Below are positions 1-6,326 of a stretch of 14,106 nucleotides of DNA, piece after piece (the first letter of the stretch is position 1; each line of letters opens with the position of its first letter). The notes under the pieces were generated by a model. It saw only the letters and a list, made by a program, of their open reading frames with translations, was not told where the DNA came from and did not search any database. The DNA comes from Chloroflexota bacterium (GTDB lineage Bacteria > Chloroflexota > Anaerolineae > Anaerolineales > Villigracilaceae): positions 1-14,106 of the forward strand of contig JAJYOH010000088.1 in NCBI GenBank assembly GCA_021796315.1, in the 5' to 3' direction. The position numbers and the translations under genes are program-made.

Positions 1-297
1 TTGCTTGATTACCTTGATTGATTTCCATGATGGATTGGATTATCTCGATTGTCAAAATCAGGGCAATCCTCTAATCCTTCTAATCATGGTTTTGTTTTTC
101 TTTTCTGCTTGGAGGGAGGGTTGGTCATGGGGCATGGTCTTAACCTTGATTTTCCTGATTTGCTTGATTACCTTGATTGATTTCCATGATGGATTGGATT
201 ATCTCGATTGTCAAAATCAGGGCAATCCTGTAATCCTTCTAATCATGGTTTTGGTTTTCTTTTCTGCTTGGAGGGAGGGTTGGTCATGGGGCATGGG
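1..297. repeat. Two tandem copies of a 159-bp repeat (GATT/AATC foldback family)
   Basis: Position 1 corresponds to position 160: copy 1 is 1-159 and copy 2 runs from 160 to about 297, with few differences (for example CCTCTAAT versus CCTGTAAT). The array probably continues to the left of the window. Each unit contains a left half with TTGATT-type motifs at about 9-bp spacing (146-181 in the complete case), a right half of AATC motifs at 8-9 bp spacing, and a 65-bp core bounded by CCATGAT and ATCATGG (25-89 and 184-248). A third copy lies at about 1163-1326. Read forward, the array is open for 100 codons, but the peptide is simply the repeat translated twice, so I do not call it a gene. No other gene is visible in 1-383. 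Confidence 0.9.
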
Positions 298-302
298 GAA
301 AT

Positions 303-330
303 CCTGAAGGATGAATTATGAAGGATGAAT
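303..330. repeat. Short direct repeat GAAGGATGAAT, two copies
   Basis: The word TGAAGGATGAAT occurs twice in succession just after the 159-bp tandem array and before the end of the HEPN gene. It is a minor local duplication with no visible coding role. Confidence 0.6.
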
Positions 331-383
331 GTGTTACCGGTAAAGAAATCGCCCCGATGACAGGTCAAGGGGGCGAGGGGATA

Positions 384-773
384 TTACATTTTTGCTTCCA
401 ATTCGGCTTTGACAGCATCGAAGACAGATTCTGCAAGACGGAGCGTTTCGCGCGCTTCGTGTTCCAGGACGTCGGGCATATCGCCGGGATAGCGCGACTC
501 GACCGCCCAGATGGTCAACTCAGCCAAATCAGGAAATGATTCTTTGAATTTCCAGCCCTCGGGAATCAAATCGCGCAGGCGATCAAGATCATGATTCTTG
601 GGGAAGTTTACTTCCTCAAAAACCAAAATAGCCTTGATGGCTTTCTCACCGCATTGTTGAGAGAGAAAACAAATCTGACGCGGAAAGAAATCTCCGCTTT
701 CAAGCAAGGCGTGCGCGGCGCGTAAATCTGTCTCTGCGTAATCCAGCCAGCGTTTGGCGTCACTCATGTTCAT
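384..773 (-). CDS. HEPN domain protein, partner of a minimal nucleotidyltransferase
   Basis: This 129-residue, mostly helical protein fits the HEPN family (PF05168 type). Visible family signs are the N-terminal WLDYAETDLRAA, the QQCGEKAIKAIL segment around residues 39-50, a PKNHDL motif at 58-63 and RYPGD at 94-98. It overlaps the upstream nucleotidyltransferase gene by 14 bases, so the two are translationally coupled. HEPN/MNT pairs are known as toxin-antitoxin-like modules in which the MNT protein can modify the HEPN partner. The classical HEPN RNase motif (R, 4-6 residues, H) is not evident: R94 and H105 are 10 residues apart. An RNase activity is therefore uncertain, and a non-catalytic binding role as in HI0074-like proteins is possible. 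ATG at 773 or the third-codon ATG at 767 could be the start. The context is accessory and repeat-flanked. Confidence 0.85.
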   Translation of the reverse strand: MNMSDAKRWLDYAETDLRAAHALLESGDFFPRQICFLSQQCGEKAIKAILVFEEVNFPKNHDLDRLRDLIPEGWKFKESFPDLAELTIWAVESRYPGDMPDVLEHEARETLRLAESVFDAVKAELEAKM

Positions 774-1095
774 AGATTATTTTTCCCTCCTCTAAAGCAG
801 GTTGAAGGATGTTTCCCACAACCTTGCCGCGTTTCTTGATTTCTTCAGGAGTCGAGACAATCACATCTTTGCTGATGGGAAGTCCGTTCAACGCCCGCAA
901 TATCTCAATCGCCGCGCGTCGTTTGTGTTCTATTTTGGGTAGAACAACCAGTAGGTCAACGTCGCTGTCCTCCCGCGCAGTGCCGCGCGCCCACGAACCG
1001 AAGAGGATAATTCGCACGGGATGGAATTTACGCGCGATCCGATCCACGACTTCGGGCAGGCAGGGAGGTTGAGTGGCGAGCATTGTTGTAGTCAT
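760..1095 (-). CDS. Minimal nucleotidyltransferase (MNT), HEPN partner
   Basis: This 111-residue protein has the polymerase-beta-type nucleotidyltransferase signature: GSWARG at residues 33-38, followed by SDVD at 44-47, which supplies the two metal-binding aspartates D45 and D47. Its length is typical of minimal nucleotidyltransferases, which lack the substrate domain and use a neighbouring HEPN protein instead. Its 3' end overlaps the HEPN start by 14 bases. In characterised HEPN/MNT systems the MNT protein transfers AMP to the HEPN protein and neutralises it; that role is inferred from family and context here. The ribosome binding site is weak. The fifth codon is also ATG, so the start may be 1095 or 1083. 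Confidence 0.88.
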   Translation of the reverse strand: MTTTMLATQPPCLPEVVDRIARKFHPVRIILFGSWARGTAREDSDVDLLVVLPKIEHKRRAAIEILRALNGLPISKDVIVSTPEEIKKRGKVVGNILQPALEEGKIIYEHE

Positions 1096-1108
1096 TATCT
1101 TGCTCTTG

Positions 1109-1201
1109 CTATGAACGATATTTTACCTCTAATTGATTTACCAAGTGCCGCGCTTGTTCGATTTTCTCTTCTGCTTGGAGATAGGCTTGGTCACGGGGCA
1201 T
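1109..1201 (-). CDS. Possible 30-residue ORF upstream of the MNT gene
   Basis: An ATG at 1201 opens a 30-codon frame beginning MPRDQAYLQAEEK and ending TAG at 1109-1111, 14 bases before the MNT start at 1095. The peptide is charged and helical-looking. Its first 13 codons recur in degraded form in both tandem repeat copies (ATG at 135 and at 294, reading MPHDQPSLQAEKK), where the frame then runs straight into the next repeat. From memory, the segment resembles the extreme N-terminus of some Chloroflexota leucine-rich-repeat proteins, so it may be a gene remnant carried with the repeat rather than a working peptide. There is no strong ribosome binding site. Confidence 0.35.
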   Translation of the reverse strand: MPRDQAYLQAEEKIEQARHLVNQLEVKYRS

Positions 1202-1326
1202 GGTCTTAACCTTGATTTTCTTGATTTACGTGATTACCTTGATTGATTTCCATGATGGATTGGATTATCTCGATTGTCAAAATCAGGGCAATCCTCTAAT
1301 CCTTCTAATCATGGTTTTGGTTTTCT
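1163..1326. repeat. Third copy of the 159-bp repeat
   Basis: This segment matches the tandem units at 1-297 over its whole length, with a handful of substitutions (for example GGAGATAGGCTTGGTCACGG in place of the GGAGGGAGGG form). It contains four 9-bp phased units (1212-1247: ttgattttc, ttgatttac, gtgattacc, ttgattgat), and its 65-bp core is 1250-1314. It lies immediately upstream, in transcription terms, of the small ORF and the MNT/HEPN genes, so it may carry their promoter; I see no clear -35/-10 pair in it. Confidence 0.85.
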
Positions 1327-1430
1327 TGATTTACTTGATGGCCATGATTGGATTACTTGATTGCCCTGACGGATTGCCTTGATTTGCAAGAATCCCAATC
1401 AAGGTAATCCTGTAATCCTTCTAATCATGG
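1323..1430. repeat. Fourth GATT/AATC foldback element, diverged
   Basis: The left half carries TTGATT-like units (TTGATTTAC, TTGATGGCC, ATGATTGGA and others) and the right half carries AATC units from about 1390 to 1430 (AATCCC, AATCAAGGT, AATCCTGT, AATCCTTCT, AATCATGG). The axis lies near GATTTGCAAGAATC. The left half differs from the 159-bp copies, but the last 30 bases are nearly identical to them. The stop codon of the GxxExxY gene (TAG, 1421-1423 on the minus strand) lies inside this element. Confidence 0.75.
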
Positions 1431-1804
1431 TTAAGAATTTTGTTGTTATGGACGCGCTTGAACTGCAGGCTCTTCGCGCCGAAGTTGATGAGCAGGCCAA
1501 TTTCCATATTATACGCTTCGAGGTAATTCATAGCCTGGGCGAGGTGGACGTCTTCCAGTTGGATGACGGCTTTGAGTTCGACCATGATCAGTTTTTCGAC
1601 GAAGAAGTCCACGCGGCGGGTGCCGATTTCATGTCCGCGGTAGTAGATGGACATTTCCTTTTCGCGTTCGAAGGCAAGGCTATGATAGGGCATTTCGATT
1701 ACCATCGCGCGCTGGTAGATGACTTCCTGAAAGCCGTTGCCAAGCGTGGAGTGGACTTTCATGGCGGCGGCGATGATGCGGCGGGTCAGGTCTTCGTGTT
1801 GCAT
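1421..1804 (-). CDS. GxxExxY protein (PD-(D/E)XK-like fold, PF13366 type)
   Basis: This 127-residue protein has the family-naming motif at residues 24-30 (G24, E27, Y30) and a later VDFFVE...VELKA stretch with D66, E76 and K78. That spacing matches the core of PD-(D/E)XK nuclease-like proteins, to which this family is assigned. Its function is unknown; nuclease activity is inferred from the fold only. The length is normal for the family. The start at 1804 lies directly at the edge of a repeat, and the SD-like AAGG words upstream come from the repeat itself. The stop lies inside another repeat copy, so the last few residues (ILNHD) are read from repeat DNA. The gene therefore looks like a cassette between repeat copies. 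Confidence 0.85.
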   Translation of the reverse strand: MQHEDLTRRIIAAAMKVHSTLGNGFQEVIYQRAMVIEMPYHSLAFEREKEMSIYYRGHEIGTRRVDFFVEKLIMVELKAVIQLEDVHLAQAMNYLEAYNMEIGLLINFGAKSLQFKRVHNNKILNHD

Positions 1805-1905
1805 ACCTTGATTTCCTTGATTACCATGATTTTGACCTTGATTGAGACGATTACCTTGATTAAAAAATCAGGGCAATCCTGTAATCCTTCCAATCAAGAT
1901 TAAGA
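1805..1905. repeat. Fifth GATT/AATC foldback element
   Basis: The left half is TTGATTTCC, TTGATTACC and ATGATTTTG (1808-1834) followed by further GATT units. The axis is TTGATTAAAAAATCA near 1856-1870. The right half is AATC units ending near 1899 (CAATCCTGTAATCCTTCC). It fills the gap between the start of the GxxExxY gene (1804) and the end of the PIN toxin gene (1914). Confidence 0.75.
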
Positions 1906-1913
1906 CGATTGGT

Positions 1914-2291
1914 TCAATACTTCTTCTCGATATACTGCACGCCGTCGAGTCCTTTGAAATGTTCGTCCTGTGTCCAAAGGGTCGCGTCACTGGCGCGGGC
2001 TGATGCGAGAATCAAACTGTCCGCCATCGGCAGTTTCAGGTCTGCGGAGAGTTTGGCGGCGCTCAAGGCCAGCGACTCGTCAATCTCGATGGCTTTTCCC
2101 TGCTTCATGTCGCTGACGTGGACTTGCGCTTCGCTGACTCCGCTTTGCTGGAGAATCTTCTTGAACACTTCGTAAATGCAAATCACAGGCACAAGCAGGT
2201 TTTTCGTGTCTTCGATGGCAGGAGCGAAAAAGTCGGCGTTGCGGCCTTCTGCGAAATATTCCAGCCAGCCCGAAGCGTCGACGACGTTCAT
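1914..2291 (-). CDS. PIN-domain toxin, VapC type
   Basis: This 125-residue protein has the acidic residues expected of a PIN-domain ribonuclease: D5 in NVVDASGW, E41 in IYEVFKK, D91 in MADSLILASAR and D109 in TQDEHF. PIN toxins of VapBC systems cleave specific RNAs in the cytoplasm with a metal ion and are held inactive by an antitoxin. The gene overlaps the upstream AbrB-type antitoxin gene by 4 bases (2288-2291), the usual VapBC arrangement. The length is typical. The substrate RNA cannot be predicted from sequence. Confidence 0.92.
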   Translation of the reverse strand: MNVVDASGWLEYFAEGRNADFFAPAIEDTKNLLVPVICIYEVFKKILQQSGVSEAQVHVSDMKQGKAIEIDESLALSAAKLSADLKLPMADSLILASARASDATLWTQDEHFKGLDGVQYIEKKY

Positions 2292-2497
2292 ACGCGATCC
2301 TCTTCGTCGCGCTCGATTTTCGTGTCAATGCCTTTCAATGTCCCGCGCGCCTGCTTGATGGAACGCACAGGGATGAATACCACCATGTTGTCGTAGGCGA
2401 TGACGTGCATTTTTTGTCCAGGCTTGACGCGCATCTGCTCGCGCACTTTCAGCGGGATGACAACCTGGTATTTTGGGGAAACAGTGACTTCGTCCAT
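2288..2497 (-). CDS. AbrB/SpoVT-family antitoxin, VapB type
   Basis: This 69-residue protein has an N-terminal swapped-hairpin AbrB DNA-binding domain (VTVSPKYQVVIPLKVREQM at residues 4-22, then PGQKMHVIAYDN) and a charged C-terminal tail (residues 45-69) suited to binding the toxin. It is the first gene of a two-gene operon with the PIN toxin. The start is supported by AGGAG seven bases upstream of the ATG. Antitoxins of this family usually repress their own promoter; a palindrome overlapping the -10 box is present at 2520-2534. Confidence 0.92.
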   Translation of the reverse strand: MDEVTVSPKYQVVIPLKVREQMRVKPGQKMHVIAYDNMVVFIPVRSIKQARGTLKGIDTKIERDEEDRV

Positions 2498-2519
2498 ATG
2501 GAACTCCTATCGAACTTGA

Positions 2520-2537
2520 AATCGTACAACGATTATA
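2520..2537 (-). promoter_or_regulatory. vapBC promoter -10 box with overlapping operator-like palindrome
   Basis: On the minus strand an exact TATAAT (2537 to 2532) runs directly into AATCGTTGTACGATT (2534 to 2520), a perfect 6-bp inverted repeat around TGT. The palindrome overlaps the -10 hexamer and the expected transcription start, 20-odd bases before the ribosome binding site. This fits an autoregulatory operator for the AbrB-type antitoxin. No good -35 hexamer is visible. Confidence 0.6.
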
Positions 2538-2548
2538 TCGCTGCTTAC

Positions 2549-2583
2549 AACAACTCCGAGATTTTCAAAATCTCGGAGTTGTT
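2549..2583 (-). terminator. Perfect hairpin downstream of the 3-hydroxybutyryl-CoA dehydrogenase gene
   Basis: Two 17-base arms (2549-2565 and 2567-2583) are exact reverse complements around a single base; the realistic loop is about five bases (TTCAA). The hairpin begins 7 bases past the dehydrogenase stop codon, which suits transcription termination or 3'-end protection of the thiolase-dehydrogenase mRNA. The run of T expected after an intrinsic terminator is weak on the minus strand. It may instead be a palindromic repeat unit. Confidence 0.6.
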
Positions 2584-2589
2584 TGTTGC

Positions 2590-3438
2590 TCACTGATACT
2601 TGTAAAATCCTCTTCCACTCTTCCTCCCCAAATATCCGGCATCGACCATCTTCCTCAGCAGGGGAGCGGGACGATATTTGTCTTCGCCGAGATCGCGCTG
2701 CAGAACTTCCATCACGAACAAAACCACATCCAGGCCGATCAAATCTGCCAGCGTGAGCGGACCCATCGGATGGTTCATACCGAGCTTCATGACCGCGTCG
2801 ATGGCTTCGGGCGTGCCGACATTTTCCTGCAAGGCGAAAACCGCTTCGTTGATCATTGGACACAAAATGCGGTTGGAGATAAATCCGGGCGAGTCGTTGG
2901 CTTCCCACGCTTCCTTGCCCATGACTTTGCAAAGTTCGAGTGTCGTTTTCAAAGTCTCTTCGCTGGTGGCGAGTCCTTTGATGATCTCGACCAGTTTCAT
3001 CAGCGGCACGGGATTCATGAAGTGCATCCCGATGACTTTGTCCGCGCGTTTGGTTTGGGCCGCGATTTTCGTGATCGAGATCGAAGATGTATTGCTGGCA
3101 ATGATGACGCCTTCGCGCGCCTTCGCGTCCAATTCTTTGAATATCTTGAATTTGAGTTCGGGGTTTTCGGTGGCGGCCTCGATGATGAAGTCCGCGTTGG
3201 CGAGATCGTCATAAGTCGAGACGAAGTTGATTTTATCGGCGGCCGCTTTCTGGTCCGGTGTGAGCGCACCCTTTTCAACGAGTTTGGCGGTCGATTTGGC
3301 AATCGTCGCTTTGGCTTTGTCCAACGCGGCGGGCATCACATCCATCACCGTGACTTGATAGCCGCTGGTCGCGGCGACCTGTGCGATGCCGTTGCCCATC
3401 GTCCCCGCGCCGATGATGAAAATATTTTTGATGGTCAT
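2590..3438 (-). CDS. hbd: 3-hydroxybutyryl-CoA dehydrogenase
   Basis: This enzyme reversibly reduces acetoacetyl-CoA to 3-hydroxybutyryl-CoA with NAD(P)H. The chosen ATG at 3438 gives 282 residues, the usual length of the family, and has AAGGAG a few bases upstream. A longer frame starting at 3522 would read through an inverted repeat and overlap the thiolase gene, so I reject it. A Rossmann motif GAGTMG (residues 10-15) binds NAD. S118, H139, E151 and N189 match the catalytic set of the family (SNTSS, GMHFMNP, E in [15 protein letters not shown]). The C-terminal domain ends [13 protein letters not shown], typical of the family. It follows the thiolase gene in one operon, so the pair interconverts two acetyl-CoA and 3-hydroxybutyryl-CoA in butyrate, PHB-type or beta-oxidation metabolism. 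Confidence 0.95.
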   Translation of the reverse strand: MTIKNIFIIGAGTMGNGIAQVAATSGYQVTVMDVMPAALDKAKATIAKSTAKLVEKGALTPDQKAAADKINFVSTYDDLANADFIIEAATENPELKFKIFKELDAKAREGVIIASNTSSISITKIAAQTKRADKVIGMHFMNPVPLMKLVEIIKGLATSEETLKTTLELCKVMGKEAWEANDSPGFISNRILCPMINEAVFALQENVGTPEAIDAVMKLGMNHPMGPLTLADLIGLDVVLFVMEVLQRDLGEDKYRPAPLLRKMVDAGYLGRKSGRGFYKYQ

Positions 3439-3451
3439 GTTATCTCCTTGC

Positions 3452-3502
3452 GTCATTGCTTCACTCACCTGCACTTGCAGCGCAGGTGAGTGAAGCAATG
3501 AC
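3452..3502 (-). repeat. Perfect 21-bp inverted repeat between thiolase and dehydrogenase genes
   Basis: The arms 3452-3472 and 3482-3502 are exact reverse complements with a 9-base loop (ACTTGCAGC). The hairpin nearly fills the 70-base intergenic gap, starting 7 bases after the thiolase stop and ending just before the ribosome binding site of the dehydrogenase. The outer words GTCATTGC and GCAATGAC resemble a REP-like intergenic repeat family that I recall from many bacterial genomes. In the mRNA it would form a very stable stem inside the operon. Confidence 0.9.
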
Positions 3503-3508
3503 ATTCTT

Positions 3509-4708
3509 CTATTCGACTTCAACCGCCATCGCCACGGCTTCGCCGCCGCCGAGACAAAGCGAAGCGACGCCGCGCTTCAAGCCGCGGTCTTTCAGTGCAT
3601 AGATCAACGTGGTCAGCACACGTGCGCCGCTTGCCCCAAGCGGATGTCCGAGCGCGATCGCGCCGCCGTTCACGTTGACTTTGTTCCAGTCCCAGCCTTG
3701 ATCGGCTAAAGCATAACCGTCCGCCAGAACTTGCGCGGCGAAGGCTTCGTTCAATTCGATCAAGTCAACGTCTTTCAAAGTCCAGCCGACTTTTTTCAGC
3801 AACTTTGGAAGTGCATGTGCGGGCGCGGCGAATAAATATTTTGGTTCGACCGCGGCCTGTGCATACCCGACGATTTTCGCAAGCGGTCTCAAATTATTTT
3901 TTTCGGCGTATGCGCGTGACGAAATCACAACCGCCGCCGCGCCGTCGTTCATGGACGATGCGTTGCCCGCAGTCACTTTGCCATCGGACTTGAAAGCCGG
4001 TTTGAGTTTCGCAAGTCCATCCAGCGACGTGTCTTTTCTCGGACCTTCATCGGTCTCCACTAAAGCGACTTCGCCTTTGCGCCCCGGAATTTTTACCGGC
4101 ACGATCTCGGCTTTGAACTTTCCCGCCTCGATGGCTTTGACCGCCTTCTGATGACTCTCGAAGGCGAATTTGTCCATCGCTTCACGCGTGACTTCATATT
4201 CGTCCGCGATAAATTCAGCGGCCATGCCCATACCCCAATTTTCAAATGGATCCCACAATCCATCGTTGAGCAGGGCATCGGTCAATTGCTGGTTGCCGAA
4301 TTTCAATTCGCCGCTTCGTCCGTTGACCAGGAACGGCGCACGGCTCATCGATTCGAATCCGCCAGCGACGAATAGATCCGCATCCCCGGCGCGGATGGCT
4401 TGTGCCGCGACCATTGCTGATTTCAATCCCGATCCGCAGACTTTGTTCAGCGTGGTGGCGCCGACCGTAGCCGGGAGTCCGCCAAAAAGTCCGGCCTGAC
4501 GCGCTGGCGCTTGTCCCTCGCCAGCTTGGACAACGTTGCCCATGATGACTTCTTCGATCTCATCGGCTTTAATTCCCGCACGTTCCACCGCAGCCTGAAC
4601 GGCAACCGCGCCCAGTTTCGTCGCGGGAAGTCCGCTCAACGTTCCCTGAAATTTTCCGATCGGTGTGCGTGCCGCGCTCAAGATCACAGCTTCAGTTTCT
4701 TTGCTCAT
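3509..4708 (-). CDS. Acetyl-CoA C-acetyltransferase (thiolase)
   Basis: This 399-residue biosynthetic-type thiolase condenses two acetyl-CoA to acetoacetyl-CoA, or cleaves it in reverse. The nucleophilic cysteine C91 lies in NKVCGSGLK, the NEAFA motif is present in the C-terminal half, H355 lies in [10 protein letters not shown], and the second catalytic cysteine C385 lies in CLGGGEA. The N-terminus ([15 protein letters not shown]) is typical. The start ATG at 4708 has AAGGAGAAGG immediately upstream. It is the first gene of the operon with the 3-hydroxybutyryl-CoA dehydrogenase. A TATAAT hexamer 33 bases before the ATG marks the likely promoter. Substrate chain length cannot be fixed by sequence alone, but length and partner favour a C4 enzyme. 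Confidence 0.95.
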   Translation of the reverse strand: MSKETEAVILSAARTPIGKFQGTLSGLPATKLGAVAVQAAVERAGIKADEIEEVIMGNVVQAGEGQAPARQAGLFGGLPATVGATTLNKVCGSGLKSAMVAAQAIRAGDADLFVAGGFESMSRAPFLVNGRSGELKFGNQQLTDALLNDGLWDPFENWGMGMAAEFIADEYEVTREAMDKFAFESHQKAVKAIEAGKFKAEIVPVKIPGRKGEVALVETDEGPRKDTSLDGLAKLKPAFKSDGKVTAGNASSMNDGAAAVVISSRAYAEKNNLRPLAKIVGYAQAAVEPKYLFAAPAHALPKLLKKVGWTLKDVDLIELNEAFAAQVLADGYALADQGWDWNKVNVNGGAIALGHPLGASGARVLTTLIYALKDRGLKRGVASLCLGGGEAVAMAVEVE

Positions 4709-4741
4709 GCCTTCTCCTTGGCTGATTTGATGAATGTTCCC

Positions 4742-4747
4742 ATTATA
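4742..4747 (-). promoter_or_regulatory. Thiolase operon -10 box
   Basis: An exact TATAAT on the minus strand lies 33 bases before the thiolase ATG, in the only gap between this operon and the preceding DUF3048 gene. No -35 hexamer close to TTGACA is seen at 16-18 bp. Confidence 0.5.
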
Positions 4748-4784
4748 GTCGTGCCTGTGACGAAATGCACAGAATCAGGGTGGT

Positions 4785-6320
4785 TCACTTTGCGCCGGGC
4801 GGAAACGCAAATTGCAATTGCCATGCGCCCGGAGATTTTTCGTTCACAGTTGAATCCGGCGTGACGACCAGCACCCATGTGTGCCCCGGTTTGAGCGGAA
4901 ATGGTTTGCCGTCTTCGCCGAGGAACATGATGGGGTGGTAGGAGCGTGTCTTGTTGAGATCATCGGAAGCGCTCGTACTCCAATTGATCTTGAACATCTG
5001 CCCGTTGCGGAAGAGCAGTGCGTCTCCGCTTATTCCCTGGTCGAGATGGATGTCAATGTTGGTCGGTGAGATGACTTCATGTTTTGCGAAGAGCACGATC
5101 ACGTTCTCGAAATGTAATTGTCTGCCAGTCAGGCGGTCAGTATCGGGATGCAGGATGCCGGCGTCGGCCATTTCGGTTGTGTCGGTGTAGCGCAGATAAG
5201 ATCGATAGAGCGGATCATAAAACCAGCCCGATTGATTTTGGTAGGCGACATAAACGTTTAATTTTTGCGCAGGCACCCCGCCCGTCGGCGGTTCCTGGGC
5301 GAAGATGTTGCTGGCGTAATCAAAATCAGAACCTTTCTGGCTTTGATTTTTTTCTGCGACGGCTTTCATCTCGCTGATGTCCATCATGTATCCGCCACCC
5401 ATGATTTGATGAAACACCATGTGGCATTGCGGCAGGCGCGCCAGCACTTCTGCCGATGCGAATGCGTAGATCAAACAACTATTTTCAAAGAAGCTGCTGA
5501 TGTAAGCATAGATCAACCGCCCTGAACGGATCGGGCCAACCTGCGCAAGCGGTGAAGGCGCCGAAGGATTCGGCGCGGGAGTCGAATTGGGAGACAGAAC
5601 CAGGCCTGCATCCAAAGAAAGAGCGTTGGATTGAACGTCCGCTTCAACCAAACCCGATGCCGGGTCCGCGTTGCTGTTGGTCGATTCGTCCCCGACATTT
5701 TGTTTTGCAAAATCCAGGCCGACGGGTTTTACGAATTGAACAAAATATTTTCCGGGCTGGACGTTGAACCCGTAATAGCCGTTCGAGTCTGTGGTTGTTT
5801 GTTGAAGGAAGTTTCCGCTGGGATCATAAAGGTTGACGCACACACCGCCGATGCCACGCTCATCCGTTTCTCGTGTGCCGTTGCTGTTTGCGTCCAGCCA
5901 GGCCCTGCCGCCGATAATGTTTTGGGTTGGGACGAAGGCTCCACTGCGAACAACGCAACCGCCCGTTGCCGGAATCTCAGGGGCGGGATATTCTCCATAA
6001 AAGGCGGCAAGGAAACGCGTTGTGCCTTCCGTAATGTAGATTTCATAAACGAAGGGAGCAAATGAAAGCCCGGCTTGTGGACGTCCGCTGGCCGGAAAAT
6101 TTGAAATGGAAATCAGCAAGGCCGGGACCTTCAACAAAGATGGGTCGGCCACCGGCTGTCCCGTCAGCGGATTGATGTTGGCAGGAAAAGTGATCGGCGG
6201 TTCGGGCGTTGATGTTGGAGTGGATGGGATTGAAGCGAAAGTGGATGTGGAAGTCGGTGCTGCTATGTTGGAATTGCAAGCCGATAAAAGAATCAGTAAA
6301 AGCAAAGCCAATTTTTTCAT
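4785..6320 (-). CDS. DUF3048 (YerB-like) lipoprotein with inserted SdrD_B-like domain, copy 1
   Basis: This 511-residue exported lipoprotein has a signal MKKLALLLLILLSAC with lipobox cysteine C15, then a Thr/Ser/Pro-rich linker to about residue 45. Residues 47-118 match the N-terminal DUF3048 part (INPLTGQPV, RPQAGLSFAPFVYE, TRFLAAFYGE). Residues 136-241 form an SdrD_B-like unit (WLDANSNG...ETDERGIGGVCVNLYD, TTTDSNGYYGFNVQPG), with a Ca-binding-type D-N-N-D pattern. After a Pro/Ser linker, DUF3048 resumes at VGPIRSGRLIYAYI (261) and continues to the C-terminal part (FENVIVLFAKHEVI, LKPGHTWVLVV). The function of DUF3048 is unknown; a cell-envelope role is inferred from the lipoprotein signal. 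The start at 6320 is chosen because the signal peptide begins there; an upstream ATG at 6401 would place 27 residues before it. Confidence 0.88.
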   Translation of the reverse strand: MKKLALLLLILLSACNSNIAAPTSTSTFASIPSTPTSTPEPPITFPANINPLTGQPVADPSLLKVPALLISISNFPASGRPQAGLSFAPFVYEIYITEGTTRFLAAFYGEYPAPEIPATGGCVVRSGAFVPTQNIIGGRAWLDANSNGTRETDERGIGGVCVNLYDPSGNFLQQTTTDSNGYYGFNVQPGKYFVQFVKPVGLDFAKQNVGDESTNSNADPASGLVEADVQSNALSLDAGLVLSPNSTPAPNPSAPSPLAQVGPIRSGRLIYAYISSFFENSCLIYAFASAEVLARLPQCHMVFHQIMGGGYMMDISEMKAVAEKNQSQKGSDFDYASNIFAQEPPTGGVPAQKLNVYVAYQNQSGWFYDPLYRSYLRYTDTTEMADAGILHPDTDRLTGRQLHFENVIVLFAKHEVISPTNIDIHLDQGISGDALLFRNGQMFKINWSTSASDDLNKTRSYHPIMFLGEDGKPFPLKPGHTWVLVVTPDSTVNEKSPGAWQLQFAFPPGAK

Positions 6321-6326
6321 AACTAA

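Noticed and set aside
5..307. 100-codon plus-strand frame through the tandem repeat
   Set aside because: The peptide is the repeat unit translated twice, with no ribosome binding site and no recognised family; 159 is a multiple of three, so the frame stays open by repetition.
1..1905. CRISPR array interpretation of the repeats
   Set aside because: The repeats are 159 bp and irregularly placed, with genes rather than uniform spacers between them, and there are no cas genes.
1..1905. Insertion sequence with its own transposase
   Set aside because: No transposase or recombinase frame is present; any mobility would need a protein encoded elsewhere.
2770..3489. 239-codon plus-strand frame opposite the hbd gene
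   Set aside because: It has shadow composition (many Phe, Arg, Asp and Gly) and no motifs; the opposite strand encodes a full-length dehydrogenase.
3439..3522. Longer N-terminus for the dehydrogenase, starting at 3522
   Set aside because: The extra 28 residues are encoded by the inverted repeat and overlap the thiolase; the Rossmann strand begins at the ATG at 3438, which has a good ribosome binding site.
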